From Chelatococcus reniformis (lineage in GTDB: Bacteria; Pseudomonadota; Alphaproteobacteria; Rhizobiales; Beijerinckiaceae), in NCBI RefSeq assembly GCF_014640075.1, contig NZ_BMGG01000011.1, positions 186,432-250,431 of the forward strand: a stretch of 64,000 nt of DNA, given 5' to 3'. Below are positions 8,041-17,695 of the stretch, piece after piece; position 1 is the stretch's first letter, and the number at the start of each line of letters is the position of its first letter. The notes under the pieces were generated by a model. That model did no database searches, had not been told where the DNA came from, and was given only the letters and a program-made list of their open reading frames with translations. The position numbers were made by a program, and so were the translations under genes.

Positions 8041-10209
8041 ATGCCTAAAATACTGATCGTTGACGACAGTCCGACGAACCGGCGCATCTACTCGGAACTG
8101 GCGCGACAGCTTCAGGTCGACGTTCGCGTCCGCACGTTCGAAACCGGGCTCAAGGCCCTGGATTGGCTGGCGGAGAACACGGCGGACCTCATCATCACCG
8201 ACTACAAGATGCCGAACATGACCGGCGCGACGCTGATCGGCGCGGTGCGGGCGCTTCCCCAGCATCGCGACCTGCCGATCATCGTCATCACCGCCTACGA
8301 CGACCGCGGCTACCGGGTTTCCTCGCTCGAGGCCGGCGCAACGGACTTCCTGCTCAGCCCGGTGGACCATGTGGAATTCCTCGCCCGGGCGCGCAATCTC
8401 CTCAAGCTGCGGGCCCAGCACCTGCTGATCGCTCAGCGGGCGGACCAGCTGGAGATGAATCTGAATGCCACGGACCTGCTGCTGCGGGAGAGCCGGGATG
8501 CCCTCGCCCAGGTGATCGACACCGTCCCCGCCCTCATCAGCGCCGTCGACCTCGAAGGGCGTTGCGTGCTCGTCAATGCGCATCAGGCGGCCTTTGTCGG
8601 CAAAGCGCCGGCAGAACTCGTCGGGCATTCCGTCGAGGCGTTGTTCGGGGATGAAAGGGGTGACATCAGCCGCCGGCTCGACCGGCTCGTGCTGAGGACC
8701 GGCGCTCCCTCGCCGCCGCGCGAGGAGGATGTGGTGACGCCCGGCGGAGAACACCGTGTCTACCTGACCAGTAAGGCACCGCTCCACGACGGCACCGGCC
8801 GCATCACGAGCATCCTGAACACCTCGATCGACATCACCGAACGGCGACAGGCGGAACGGCGCCTGGAATACCTCGCCAACCACGATTCGCTCACCGGCCT
8901 GCCGAACAGAATGATGCTGCGCGACCACCTGCGGCGCGAGCTCGTTCGCGGACGCCGGGGGCAGAATTTTGCCCTGCACTTCATGGATCTCGATCGCTTC
9001 AAGGCCGTCAACGACGCCGACGGCCACCAGAGCGGAGACAGGCTGCTTCAGGACGTTGCGGAACGCCTGATCCGGCTGATTCCATCCGGCTACACCGTTG
9101 CCCGGCTCGGAGGCGACGAATTCGCGGTCCTTCAGCCCGATATCGACGGACCGGAGGATGCCGGGCGGCTGGCCCAGGCGATCCTCGACATGCTCGCCGC
9201 GGAGGACGATGAGGGGGAAGCGGTGAAGATCGCCGCCAGCATCGGCGTCACCATCGCCCCGCCGGACGGCGCGGATCCGGATGAGCTGCTGAGGAACTCC
9301 GATCAGGCAATGTACCTCGCCAAATCGCTCGGTGGCGGCACGTGGCGTTTCTTCTCGCCCGACATGGCGCGACGCGCGAGCGAGCAGGCGCAGCTCGAGG
9401 CCGAGTTGCGCAGTGCCGTCAAGCGCCAGGAATTCGAGCTTCATTACCAGCCGTTCGTCGACCTGCGCGACAATTCCGTCGTGGGCGCGGAAGCGCTGCT
9501 GCGCTGGCGCCATCCGCAACGCGGCATGCTGCGACCGGATGCCTTTCTCGGCCTCGCCGAGGAAAGCGGCCTGATCCTGCCGATCAACGAGTGGGTCCTG
9601 CGCGAGGCCTGCCGGCAGGGGGCCGTCTGGAATGCGGCGGGACACGGCGCACTGCGGATCGCCGTCAACGTGTCGCCGATCCAGTTCAGGCGGCAGAAGG
9701 TGGGAGATCTGGTGCGAGAAGCCCTCGCGGAGAGCGGGCTGCGGCCGGACCTGCTGGAACTGGAGCTGACCGAAGGCATCCTCATCAGCCATGACGACCA
9801 GATCCTCGGCGAGATGGCCCTGCTGCGCTCGCTTGGCGTCAGCCTCTCCGTCGACGATTTCAGCACCGGCTATTCGTCGCTGAGCTACATCCGCAATTTT
9901 CCGCTGCAGCGCCTCAAGATCGATAGTTCCTTCGTGAAGGAACTGGCCCATGGTCCGCGCGCGCTGGCCATCGTCCGGACCATCATCGATCTCGGCCACA
10001 TCCTCAACCTGCAGGTGCTTGCCGAAGGCGTCGAGGAGGAAGAACAGCTCGCTGTGCTACGAGCCGAGGGCTGCGATGAGGTGCAGGGTTACTACTTCAG
10101 CCGCCCGCTCCCGCCGGCCGCCTTCATCGAATGGCTGTCAGCGCAGGGTATGGAGGGCGCGCACGCACGACCCAGCAAGGCGGAACGCACGCATGCCGGT
10201 CGCGTCTAG
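8041..10209 (+). CDS. Response regulator with PAS, GGDEF and EAL domains (cyclic-di-GMP turnover)
   Basis: This 722-residue protein starts at ATG 8041; the upstream extension of the frame has no recognisable sequence. Domains in order are a receiver (about 1-120, acidic pair after ILIVDDSP and phospho-acceptor Asp in IITDYKMPNMTG), PAS (about 150-275), GGDEF (about 300-440, intact RLGGDEF near residue 357) and EAL (about 460-705, EALLRWRHP near 484). GGDEF makes and EAL breaks cyclic-di-GMP, and both signatures are present, so either or both may act. Its end overlaps the RpfC-like kinase by 17 bases. It stands where RpfG (receiver plus HD-GYP phosphodiesterase) is found in Xanthomonas and is the likely output of that kinase. 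Confidence 0.93.
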   Translation: MPKILIVDDSPTNRRIYSELARQLQVDVRVRTFETGLKALDWLAENTADLIITDYKMPNMTGATLIGAVRALPQHRDLPIIVITAYDDRGYRVSSLEAGATDFLLSPVDHVEFLARARNLLKLRAQHLLIAQRADQLEMNLNATDLLLRESRDALAQVIDTVPALISAVDLEGRCVLVNAHQAAFVGKAPAELVGHSVEALFGDERGDISRRLDRLVLRTGAPSPPREEDVVTPGGEHRVYLTSKAPLHDGTGRITSILNTSIDITERRQAERRLEYLANHDSLTGLPNRMMLRDHLRRELVRGRRGQNFALHFMDLDRFKAVNDADGHQSGDRLLQDVAERLIRLIPSGYTVARLGGDEFAVLQPDIDGPEDAGRLAQAILDMLAAEDDEGEAVKIAASIGVTIAPPDGADPDELLRNSDQAMYLAKSLGGGTWRFFSPDMARRASEQAQLEAELRSAVKRQEFELHYQPFVDLRDNSVVGAEALLRWRHPQRGMLRPDAFLGLAEESGLILPINEWVLREACRQGAVWNAAGHGALRIAVNVSPIQFRRQKVGDLVREALAESGLRPDLLELELTEGILISHDDQILGEMALLRSLGVSLSVDDFSTGYSSLSYIRNFPLQRLKIDSSFVKELAHGPRALAIVRTIIDLGHILNLQVLAEGVEEEEQLAVLRAEGCDEVQGYYFSRPLPPAAFIEWLSAQGMEGAHARPSKAERTHAGRV

Positions 10210-12691
10210 CGCCCTGCGAGCGGTGGCCGCGTTCGCGCGATGGATGGTCGGTCGACTCAGGGGCCGCCCCGACAGCGAACATGAGATGAGCTTCAATCGG
10301 CTCGTCTTCGCCTGCATCATCGTCATCGTGCTGCTGATGAACCGCAGCAGCAGCGATGTCAGTGACGCGCTGCTTGCCATGGGGCTATACATACCGCTGG
10401 CCCTGGGGGTGCTCGCGCATATCGTCCTGTCTCCGGGGATCTCGCGCGGGCGCAGGCTGTTCGCGCTTGTGCTCGACTGCGGCTTCCTGTCCTGGCAGCT
10501 GCATCTGGGCGGCGCGATCGCCGCCCTGTTCTTTCCGATCTATCTGTGGGTCATCTTCGGCAACGGGTTTCGCTTCGGCCTGTCCCTGCTGGCCATCTCC
10601 ATCCCGGTCGCCACCCTCTGCTTTGCTGCCGTCGTCTGGACGACTCCCTACTGGTACGAGCAGTGGCCCCTTTCCGTTGGCCTTCTGATCGGCCTCGTCA
10701 TCCTGCCCGCCTATGCCGGCACGCTGATCCGCAAGCTCTCGCACGCGACCAAGTCAGCAGAGGAGGCAAGCCAGGCAAAGAGCCTGTTCCTGGCGAGCGT
10801 GAGCCACGAGCTGCGGACGCCGCTGACCGCCATTGTCGGCATGACGGGGCTGCTGCGCACCACGTCGCTGCTTCCCGAGCAGCGCGAGATGGTGGAGACC
10901 GTGGATGTCGCCACACGCTCGCTGCGTTCGCAAATCGACAGCCTGCTGGCTCTGTCGCGCATCGAGGCCGGCCGGATGCCGGTCCCGGACGAGCCGTTCG
11001 ATCTGCTGACTCTGCTGCTCGATGCGCGGCGCCTCGTGGAGAGCCAGGCCCGCGAGCGAGGGCTGAGCTTCGATATCCATGTGACGCCCCGGACGCCGCC
11101 CTATCTGTCCGGCAGCCGGCAACACCTTCACGAGGCGCTCGTCAATCTGGTGGGCAATGCCGTCAAGTTCACCCATGAGGGCGGGGTGACGTTGGCGGTC
11201 GATGCCGAGCCGGGGGACGGCGGCGGCCTCTGGCTGACGGTGGAAGTTTCCGACACCGGCATCGGTATCGCGCCCGCCGACCAGCAGCGCATCTTCGAGG
11301 ATTTCACCCAGGCCAACCCGAGTATCCTCAACCGCTTCGGCGGGTCGGGTCTCGGGCTTGCGACCACCCGCCGGCTCGTCGACCTGATGGGCGGGAGCGT
11401 CACGGTGGAGAGTGCGCCGGGCGAGGGCAGTACCTTCCGCCTCCATGTCGCCGTCGCCCCGGTGCCCGACGAGGACCTGAAAGTCGAGGAACCGTGGCGC
11501 GGTCAGGGCGTCGTGCTGGTTTGCCGGCCCCCTTCGCCACTTACCGAGCTCCTGGCGGAACTGTCGGCACTTGGGTTCAGGCCGACCATCGCGGATCCCC
11601 GTCTCGGCCCGGCGCGGATGTTCCCGCCGCACGCGGCAGGCGCCATCCGTATCCTGTTCGAGCCGGACACCCGTCTTCTGGCGCTGCCCGCTCCCGCTTC
11701 GATTGGGCTTCCGCCCAAGCCGCTGTTGATTCGGCCGGGGGCCGAGGCAGGTCTTCCCGACCTGGAAACCCGCCGCTCCTGCGTCAGCCTGCTGGGGGAG
11801 AATCCCACGGCGAGCGAGCTCAAGCGGGCGCTGGGAGTGGCCAGCCGGATTGGAGCTCCCGCGACCGGCCAGGTGACGGCGCCGCGACAGCAGCGACCGA
11901 GCCAGCCGCGTCATCTGTTGCTGGCCGACGACAACCGGGTCAACCAGAAGGTATTCGGTCGCATTCTCGAGAGCGCGGGCCATTCGGTGCTCATCGTGGA
12001 GAGCGGCGACCAGGCGCTCGAGGTCCTGGCCGAAGAGGGAGACAAACTGGATCTGGTGCTGATGGACTTCAACATGCCCGAGATGGACGGGCTGGAAGCC
12101 ACCAAGCTCTACAGGATGAGCGCCACCGGCGAAGGGCGCCTGCCCATCGTCGGACTGACGGCCGATGCAACCGCGCTGAGCGACCAGCGCTGGCGCATGG
12201 CCGGGATGGACGATTGCCTCATCAAGCCGGTCGAGCCCTCCATTCTTCTGGCAGCGGTCGATCGCCTCGCCCGGAGAGGCGGCGCGGCCGCCTTGTCGGC
12301 ACCACGGCCCGTAAATGCGTCGAGGCCCGCCGCCATGCCGGCTCTAGACGACAAGGCGATCGAGAGCCTTCGCCGGCTCGGGGGGCCCCGCTTCGTCGCG
12401 GAGCTGATGGACGATTATCTCCTCGATGCCGAAGCCATTCTCGAGCGGCTGATCGAGGCCGCGGAGCGCGGCGATGTGCTGGCGTTCCGCAATGAGGCCC
12501 ATGCCCTGCAGAGCAGCTCGGTCAATGTCGGCGCGCTCGCCCTCGGTACCCTTTGTGCCCCATGGCGGGAACTGCGCGGCGACGAACTGCGTGCCGGTGC
12601 CGTCGAACTTCAGCGGCAGGCCGATGCGGAACTGCACCGGACCCAAGACGTCATGCGCGCGTACTCGGAACGGATGTTGGGCCTCGGCTGA
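10193..12691 (+). CDS. rpfC: RpfC-like hybrid sensor histidine kinase (DSF receptor)
   Basis: This 832-residue protein has a membrane-spanning N-terminus (about residues 35-175), a HisKA box [10 protein letters not shown] with phospho-His near 205, an ATPase domain ([10 protein letters not shown] near 318, DTGIGI near 357), a receiver ([11 protein letters not shown] near 577, phospho-Asp in [11 protein letters not shown]) and a C-terminal HPt domain ([15 protein letters not shown]). The order matches Xanthomonas RpfC. So do N-terminal details: LRGRPDSEH just before the first helix and GNGFRFG and TPYW in the sensor region. RpfC binds cis-2-unsaturated fatty acids of the DSF family and passes phosphate to RpfG. 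The facing RpfF-like gene supports the same role here. Confidence 0.92.
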   Translation: MPVASSALRAVAAFARWMVGRLRGRPDSEHEMSFNRLVFACIIVIVLLMNRSSSDVSDALLAMGLYIPLALGVLAHIVLSPGISRGRRLFALVLDCGFLSWQLHLGGAIAALFFPIYLWVIFGNGFRFGLSLLAISIPVATLCFAAVVWTTPYWYEQWPLSVGLLIGLVILPAYAGTLIRKLSHATKSAEEASQAKSLFLASVSHELRTPLTAIVGMTGLLRTTSLLPEQREMVETVDVATRSLRSQIDSLLALSRIEAGRMPVPDEPFDLLTLLLDARRLVESQARERGLSFDIHVTPRTPPYLSGSRQHLHEALVNLVGNAVKFTHEGGVTLAVDAEPGDGGGLWLTVEVSDTGIGIAPADQQRIFEDFTQANPSILNRFGGSGLGLATTRRLVDLMGGSVTVESAPGEGSTFRLHVAVAPVPDEDLKVEEPWRGQGVVLVCRPPSPLTELLAELSALGFRPTIADPRLGPARMFPPHAAGAIRILFEPDTRLLALPAPASIGLPPKPLLIRPGAEAGLPDLETRRSCVSLLGENPTASELKRALGVASRIGAPATGQVTAPRQQRPSQPRHLLLADDNRVNQKVFGRILESAGHSVLIVESGDQALEVLAEEGDKLDLVLMDFNMPEMDGLEATKLYRMSATGEGRLPIVGLTADATALSDQRWRMAGMDDCLIKPVEPSILLAAVDRLARRGGAAALSAPRPVNASRPAAMPALDDKAIESLRRLGGPRFVAELMDDYLLDAEAILERLIEAAERGDVLAFRNEAHALQSSSVNVGALALGTLCAPWRELRGDELRAGAVELQRQADAELHRTQDVMRAYSERMLGLG

Positions 12692-12693
12692 GG

Positions 12694-12730
12694 GCACAAC
12701 CCGGCGGACAGGCCCTCCGCCGGGTTGTGC
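12694..12730. terminator. Shared bidirectional terminator between the kinase and synthase genes
   Basis: A perfect inverted repeat with 15-base arms (GCACAACCCGGCGGA and its complement) and a 7-base loop fills most of the 51-base gap between the convergent genes. There is no T-tract, but the very stable stem between two stop codons suggests it ends both transcripts. Confidence 0.7.
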
Positions 12731-12742
12731 AGGCGGGCGCAA

Positions 12743-13699
12743 TCACTCGGCCGCCACGAGCAGGGGCATAGGCCGTTCAAGCCCGGCCAGCCGCCGGTTC
12801 TGCGCGGCGCACAGGCGATCCATCTTGCGCAGATCGGCTTCGGTCAGGTTGAGCGCGGCCTCAGCCCAGATGTCGACGACATCGATCAGTTCCTCCAGCG
12901 TGACCGGATTGACGCGCCGGCGCGCCCGATAGACGGCCTGATGAGCGTTGTGCTTGCGGTTGTGGCGGGCGATATACTCGATGACGGCCTGCTGCCCCTG
13001 TCCATCTTCGGCCAGGACGTCGACCACGCCCATGGCGTGCAACTCCTCGGCGGTATAGACGCGACCGGAGAGGATGAGCGCCTCCGCCCGGTTGCGATCC
13101 ATGCGCCGCGACAGGAAGCTGTAGGCGCCCATACCCGGGAACATATTGAACAGGATCTCCGGCAGGCCGAGCTTGGCGCTCCGTTCGGCAACGATGAGGT
13201 CGAACGACAGGGCGTGTTCGAAGCCGCCTCCGAGGGCATCACCCTGCACCAGCGCCATCGTCACCACCGGGCTGTCGAACGCGACGGCATTGCGGTGGAT
13301 CGCCTTGACGGCGACATGGCCGTAATGCCGCATAGCATCGAGATCGCGGCTGCGGATGCGCGCGGCGAAATGGCCGAGATCGCCGCCCAGATTGTAAATG
13401 CCGGGAACGTCGGACGCCATGACGAACCAGGAGAACGGCGCCATCGCCGGGCTGGGCAGGTCGGCGAAACTCTGCGTGATCGCCATTTGCATCCGGCTGA
13501 TGTCATCCATCAGCTCATGCGTATAGGAAGGCTTGCCGACCGGGTTCATGAAGCACCAGCAGGTGGCATTCAGGGTGTCGATATCCAGCCGGATATTGTC
13601 GTAGCCGTTGCCGCGGATCGCGCGGACCGCCTTCTCGATAGCGAAATCGGCCAGATCGGCGGTCTTGGCCGCAGCGTCGGTCTTTTGGATCAGGTGCAT
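12743..13699 (-). CDS. rpfF: RpfF-like DSF synthase (crotonase family)
   Basis: This 318-residue crotonase-fold enzyme starts at 13699, set by AGGAGCGACAAC before the ATG. RpfF acts as dehydratase and thioesterase on 3-hydroxyacyl-ACP to release cis-2-unsaturated fatty-acid signals. The two catalytic glutamates of RpfF (Glu141 and Glu161 in Xanthomonas) align with Glu161 (GGGFEHALS) and Glu181 (LGLPEILFN), with the same 20-residue spacing. FPGMGAYSFLSRR is also characteristic of RpfF rather than of enoyl-CoA hydratases. It converges on the RpfC-like gene. The 528 bases upstream hold a repeat but no gene. Confidence 0.92.
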   Translation of the reverse strand: MHLIQKTDAAAKTADLADFAIEKAVRAIRGNGYDNIRLDIDTLNATCWCFMNPVGKPSYTHELMDDISRMQMAITQSFADLPSPAMAPFSWFVMASDVPGIYNLGGDLGHFAARIRSRDLDAMRHYGHVAVKAIHRNAVAFDSPVVTMALVQGDALGGGFEHALSFDLIVAERSAKLGLPEILFNMFPGMGAYSFLSRRMDRNRAEALILSGRVYTAEELHAMGVVDVLAEDGQGQQAVIEYIARHNRKHNAHQAVYRARRRVNPVTLEELIDVVDIWAEAALNLTEADLRKMDRLCAAQNRRLAGLERPMPLLVAAE

Positions 13700-14069
13700 G
13701 TTGTCGCTCCTAGTCGTGGGTTGGTGGAGGCGACCGCCACACGGAGGAGCCGCACGGCGGGTTCGCTTTACATTAAGCGCGCAACGCAACGCGAGTGCCG
13801 AAAATTACGATATCAACAAAGTAGTAGGCCCTCGCGACAATGGCTGAGCGCGACCAGGATACGACGGAAACCGAGAAAGTGCGCCAGACTTCGTGCATCA
13901 GCAGACGCCGCACGTTGCACGGCGGCGTTGAGCGTCATCTTGCGCCGGTTGATGAAGCTGACATTCGCCTCGATCCTGATCGAAGGCGCGGAGGCGCTGC
14001 CGCTCGTCGCGTCACCGCGCTCAAGCGCGGGCGCTCGCCGCATCGTCGGCCGCCGTTCGAGCAATCGCG

Positions 14070-14182
14070 AGCGCTTGGCGATTGGGCGGAACTACCCAAT
14101 CGCAAGTGAAGCGCTACAGTTTTCAATAAGTTACGAGCGTTCCCAGACCATTGGATGACCTCGATTCAATGGCGAAACGCTC
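14070..14182 (-). repeat. Dispersed two-hairpin repeat, copy B
   Basis: Read on the minus strand, hairpin 1 (14182-14135) joins GAGCGTT and CCATTG arms, and hairpin 2 (14115-14070) pairs AGCGCTT and CGATTGGG arms. Order, spacing and several blocks (CGCCATTG, TCATCCA, GCGCTT) match copy A at 5771-5880. It lies in the gap 13700-14227 upstream of the synthase gene. I see no open gene in that gap. Confidence 0.58.
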
Positions 14183-14227
14183 TCGTGCGGCACGGCCAAA
14201 CACGGCCCGATGCACCCGGTCGTCCGC

Positions 14228-14629
14228 CTACCCGGGCAAGCGATCGAATGCCTTGAGCCCCTCGGCGATCTCGTGGAAGGGCTGCTTGTCGATCGTGTAG
14301 ATCGCCATGTCGGGCTGGAACACCGAGGGCTCGTCGAGCGTGCCGACCTTGACGACGACCACGGGGAGGAGCGCCGGGCGCGTGACCAAGTGCGTACCAC
14401 AGTCAGGGCAGAACTCGCGCGTGACCGGCCGCTCGATGTCGGACCGCGTAAACTGCTTCGGCGCCCCCTTGCTGTAGCTGAATTCAGCGACAGGCATCGC
14501 GATGAAGACGTTGGGCGAGCCGCCGGTGACATACTGACACTCGCGGCAATGGCATTGCGCCTTCATCATCGGCTCGCCCTCGGCAACGTAGCGCACGCCG
14601 CCGCAATAGCACCCACCCTCGAGTCGCAT
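14228..14629 (-). CDS. GFA-family zinc-binding protein
   Basis: This 133-residue protein belongs to the GFA (glutathione-dependent formaldehyde-activating enzyme/CENP-V) family. The zinc-ligand pattern is clear: GGCYCGGVRY, QCHCRECQYVTGG and EFCPDCGTHLV. AAGGGATGAGACG before ATG 14629 fixes the start; a longer frame begins 14 codons earlier without support. Family members are mostly of unknown substrate; formaldehyde-glutathione adduct formation is the founding activity. The 350 bases to its right (14630-14970) show no supported gene. Confidence 0.85.
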   Translation of the reverse strand: MRLEGGCYCGGVRYVAEGEPMMKAQCHCRECQYVTGGSPNVFIAMPVAEFSYSKGAPKQFTRSDIERPVTREFCPDCGTHLVTRPALLPVVVVKVGTLDEPSVFQPDMAIYTIDKQPFHEIAEGLKAFDRLPG

Positions 14630-14970
14630 CGTCTCATCCCTTCCTGCCAGCTCGTTGTTTCTGCGCGGCACGCCCCTCCCCCTCCGAGAGGTTTCATGAC
14701 CCGCGCGGATTCTGAAACGACACTTAGGGGAGTTCCGCTGTCAACGGCAGCGGGCTGGGGCTTCTCCCATGCAAGCAGGCGGACCATGCTCTGGCGCTCC
14801 GCATTTCGCTAGCCTGCCATCCCTGACCACGCAGATCCTGCGCGATGAACACCGGAGGATCTATCGGACTCATGAAGCGCCGATCCATCAGTCCGTGGGC
14901 GGAGCGCTTGAACCGCTCCATGCGCGCCTTGGCAGCCGGCCGGCGAACTCCTCCAGCGGCGAGGCAGTGA

Positions 14971-15123
14971 GCGAGGCCGTTTATCGTCGGCCTCGAGCTC
15001 GGCGCCAGCGATTACATCGTCAAGCCGTTGAGCTTGCGGGAAACGCTCGCACGCATCGCGCGGCGCTGCGGTGGCATGAAAAGGGCGCGCCGCCGGCCAG
15101 GCGTATGCGCGAGACTGATCTGA
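14971..15123 (+). pseudogene. Receiver-domain relic of a response regulator
   Basis: A frame bounded by in-frame stops at 14968 and 15121 reads FIVGLELGASDYIVKPLS followed by LRETLARIARR. This is the alpha-4/beta-5/alpha-5 end of a receiver domain ([23 protein letters not shown] is usual), including the conserved Lys-Pro. Nothing earlier in the domain, including the phospho-Asp, is present, and no DNA-binding domain follows. It is a remnant of an OmpR-type gene lying 140 bases from the tRNA scar, perhaps cut during integration. Confidence 0.65.
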
Positions 15124-15266
15124 TCACACCACGTGTCATCCGGGCCGAGCGTGGCAGCGGCTGCATCCTCGCGTTGCCGGCCGAGCCCCTTTCGGAGCCC
15201 CGCGGAGCGCCCTATCGGGCTCGCTTCGGCGCCTTCGTTCATTTGTTCGTGGTGTAACGGCTGCGA

Positions 15267-15311
<45 letters not shown>

Positions 15312-15478
15312 AAGGCGGCTCAAGGAAGATTCCTGAGCAAAAACAATCACGACAGTTCCCAAACCGGCGTTCGAGATCGGGCAAAATCCGGCTCTAAACG
15401 GGGGGATTTGGGAACCGCCGAAAAGGCGACTGGTGCGGTGATTCGCTCCATTAACCGCTCGGTGCCATGCTCCACTCC

Positions 15479-16513
15479 ATGACCGCTCCGCCCCGCAAAC
15501 CGCCGCAGCAACGAGCCACTCCAGGCGGCATCATCGCCACGAGCCGGGCGGTTGTGCCGCGGCGCGGGCGCGCCGATGTGCCGCAGCTCTTCGACCAGCC
15601 ACCGCCGGGCTGGATTGATCCGGCGCTGGCCAAGCTCGTCGACAAGATCCCCACCGGCCCGGATTGGGCGCATGAGATCAAATGGGACGGCTACCGTCTC
15701 TGCTGCCAGGTCGTCGATGGCAAGGCGACAATCTGGACTCGGCGCGGTCATGATTGGACCGACCGCTTTCCCGGGATCGCGGCCGAGGTGGCTAAGCTGC
15801 GGGTGCGCAGTGCCATCGTAGACGGCGAGGCCGTCATTCTCGACGAGCGCGGCATCTCCCATTTCGGGGACCTGCAGAAAGCCCTCGGCCGCGGCAGTGT
15901 CGGCAAGGCCGCGGCCGAGGCTGTCCTGGTCGCGTTCGATCTCCTCTTTCTGGACGGCACCGACCTTCGGCCCTGGAAGCACACTGCCCGGCGCGAAGCG
16001 TTGGCGTCCGTCATCCCATCTGCCAAGCCAAACCTATGGGTCAGCGAGGATATCGAGGGTGACCCCACGCGCATCTTCGCCATGGCCTGTGAGCACGAGT
16101 TGGAAGGGATCATCAGCAAGCGCATCAGCGCGCCATACCGCAGCGGCCGGACAGGCGATTGGGTCAAGACCAAGTGCATCCAGTCCGACACGTTCGTCAT
16201 AATTGGTTACGAGCCCGCGTCATCTGGCGTGGGCATCGGTGGCCTGCGCCTGGCTGAACGAGACGTCGACGGCAAGCTCGTATCGGTCGGCGGCGTCGGC
16301 ACCGGCTTTACCCGCGCGACGGCCGCGGCCCTCGGGAGGAAGCTCGACGCGCTACGCCAAGCCAAGCCGGCGGTGCCGGGCCTGCGGTCGAAGACGGTCG
16401 TGTGGGTGCGGCCGGTGCTGCTCGCCGAAGTCGAGTACCGCGCCAGGACGAGCGACGGCGACCTGCGGCACGCCAGCTTCAAAGGGCTGCGCGATCCGGC
16501 CGACACGGATTGA
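15479..16513 (+). CDS. ATP-dependent DNA ligase (LigD ligase-domain type)
   Basis: This 344-residue protein is a stand-alone ligase domain. Motif I EIKWDGYR gives the adenylated lysine (Lys68). VDGEAVILDERG, VAFDLLFLDG, EGIISKR and the WVKTKC motif V follow, with a C-terminal OB domain (about 240-344). It lacks the polymerase and phosphoesterase domains of full LigD used in Ku-dependent end joining, and no ku gene is in view. ATGs at 15467 and 15479 are both possible; neither has a clear ribosome-binding site. It is the first gene right of the tRNA scar, in line with accessory DNA. Confidence 0.9.
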   Translation: MTAPPRKPPQQRATPGGIIATSRAVVPRRGRADVPQLFDQPPPGWIDPALAKLVDKIPTGPDWAHEIKWDGYRLCCQVVDGKATIWTRRGHDWTDRFPGIAAEVAKLRVRSAIVDGEAVILDERGISHFGDLQKALGRGSVGKAAAEAVLVAFDLLFLDGTDLRPWKHTARREALASVIPSAKPNLWVSEDIEGDPTRIFAMACEHELEGIISKRISAPYRSGRTGDWVKTKCIQSDTFVIIGYEPASSGVGIGGLRLAERDVDGKLVSVGGVGTGFTRATAAALGRKLDALRQAKPAVPGLRSKTVVWVRPVLLAEVEYRARTSDGDLRHASFKGLRDPADTD

Positions 16514-16545
16514 CTCCCGCGCGCCCATGCGAACAAAAATGGAAC

Positions 16546-16815
16546 ATGGCGCACGCACCCGGGACCCTCGGCTGGCTCATCGAGAATGATCTTTCGGTCC
16601 ACGGCTACTGTAGGGCTTGCGGCCATCGGCAGGTCGATCTCGCCGCCCTGGTCGATCGGCTGGGCATCGACTGGCGCTACGTCCGGGCGCGGCTGCCCGT
16701 GAAATGCGGCGGCTGCGGCGGTAGGCTCCAGACCTTCATCTCACCCAACGGGACACCGACAGGACACTATCCTCGGCACGGCGAATCCGCCCTTCCTCCC
16801 CCGGAGGAGCCATGA
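16546..16815 (+). CDS. Small zinc-ribbon-like protein
   Basis: This 89-residue protein has two Cys-x2-Cys pairs, YCRACGH near residue 25 and KCGGCGG near 57, separated by a helix (LAALVDRLGIDWRYV). The pattern fits a single zinc ribbon. The C-terminal tail is Pro/Glu-rich. Its stop overlaps the next gene's ATG by four bases, so the two are likely co-translated. Its role is unknown. Confidence 0.65.
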   Translation: MAHAPGTLGWLIENDLSVHGYCRACGHRQVDLAALVDRLGIDWRYVRARLPVKCGGCGGRLQTFISPNGTPTGHYPRHGESALPPPEEP

Positions 16816-17096
16816 CGTTCGCCGATCGCCTGCGCCCGCTGATGGCCGAGCGTCTGGGGCTGACCTCCGAGCGGGACTGCATCGCCTGGCTGCGACGCGC
16901 CGTCAGCTGGCCCGGCCGCGCTCCGGTCGACGCCCGCGCCTGGTACCGCGGCGTCCGGCCGCCGCCCTATGCCGACATCATCTCGATCGCCGACGGGCTG
17001 CACGTCTCGCACGACTGGCTGGCGACGGGGCGGGGCCAACGGGCTGTCGGCGCCGCACGCGATGGGCGAAAGCGCGGGCAGGCAAGCCCGGTCTAG
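16812..17096 (+). CDS. Small HTH-like protein
   Basis: This 94-residue protein contains IISIADGLHVSHDWLATGRG near residues 55-75. This matches the last helices of Cro/CI-type HTH domains, in which a LGVSxDWLLTGRG end is common. The earlier helices are unusual (DCIAWLRRAVSWPGRAP), so DNA binding is uncertain. It overlaps the zinc-ribbon gene by ATGA. Confidence 0.55.
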   Translation: MTFADRLRPLMAERLGLTSERDCIAWLRRAVSWPGRAPVDARAWYRGVRPPPYADIISIADGLHVSHDWLATGRGQRAVGAARDGRKRGQASPV

Positions 17097-17695
17097 GAAC
17101 TTTTCCTATTCACGATATCGGTTAGAAAATAAAGAGACCAAAGAACAGTGACGCTTAACACAGAAAGCATTCCACACAGAAGCAACGATCCAGCGGCCAT
17201 TATGTAGAATCGAATAACTGGATATCCGGCCGTCCACGAAAAGACGGCTTTCTTCATGAGCTCGGCTCCGACGGCAGCGGCAAGCACAACGATTGACACG
17301 AACGACAGGTAACCCAGCAAATAGCATACGAACTGGCGCAGCGTTAGGCTTTCACCATCTAGCCAAAGCTCGGCGCCGACGGGCCTCCGATCCATATGAT
17401 TTCCAGGCGACCCCATTGCGACCGATGCGAGGGCCCCGACCATGAATGGCACACCCATGATGAGAATGTCGCGGGTGAACTTCAGCAGACCGGCGTCGCC
17501 GAACAGCGCTATCCGGGGCGTGACGACCATATACAACGCCCATGCGGCCAGCGTCGCTATGACCGGGATGAGAAAATCGTACCTCTCCTTTTCGGGATGG
17601 CGAATTTGGAGGTAGCGAAGTGGCGCGAGCAACCGCGAACGCGACGGCGGTCGCCCGTGCCGTACATCGGTCAGCCCTACTTGCGTCGTTCCCAT
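17093..17695 (-). CDS. Four-helix membrane protein, partner of the upstream gene
   Basis: This 200-residue protein has four predicted transmembrane helices: near residues 32-50 (FLIPVIATLAAWALY), 65-86 (ILIMGVPFMVGALASVAM), 115-138 (FVCYLLGYLSFVSIVVLAAA) and 160-185 (FYIMAAGSLLLCGMLSVLS). The start ATG at 17695 lies inside the last codons of the upstream gene (19-base overlap), so translation is probably coupled. Codon use is less GC-biased than in neighbours. I do not recognise the family. Its 3' end abuts the convergent HTH-like gene. Confidence 0.7.
   Translation of the reverse strand: MGTTQVGLTDVRHGRPPSRSRLLAPLRYLQIRHPEKERYDFLIPVIATLAAWALYMVVTPRIALFGDAGLLKFTRDILIMGVPFMVGALASVAMGSPGNHMDRRPVGAELWLDGESLTLRQFVCYLLGYLSFVSIVVLAAAVGAELMKKAVFSWTAGYPVIRFYIMAAGSLLLCGMLSVLSVTVLWSLYFLTDIVNRKSS

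Noticed and set aside
13840-14109. 89-codon plus-strand frame upstream of the DSF synthase
   Set aside because: Arg-rich low-complexity translation crossing the hairpin repeat, with no ribosome-binding site.
12725-14158. 477-codon plus-strand frame opposite the DSF synthase
   Set aside because: Antisense shadow of a gene with conserved catalytic residues.
14769-15257. Plus-strand 162-codon open frame
   Set aside because: Low-complexity Arg/Pro/Ala translation, and it covers the receiver-domain remnant in another frame. No ribosome-binding site or homology is seen.
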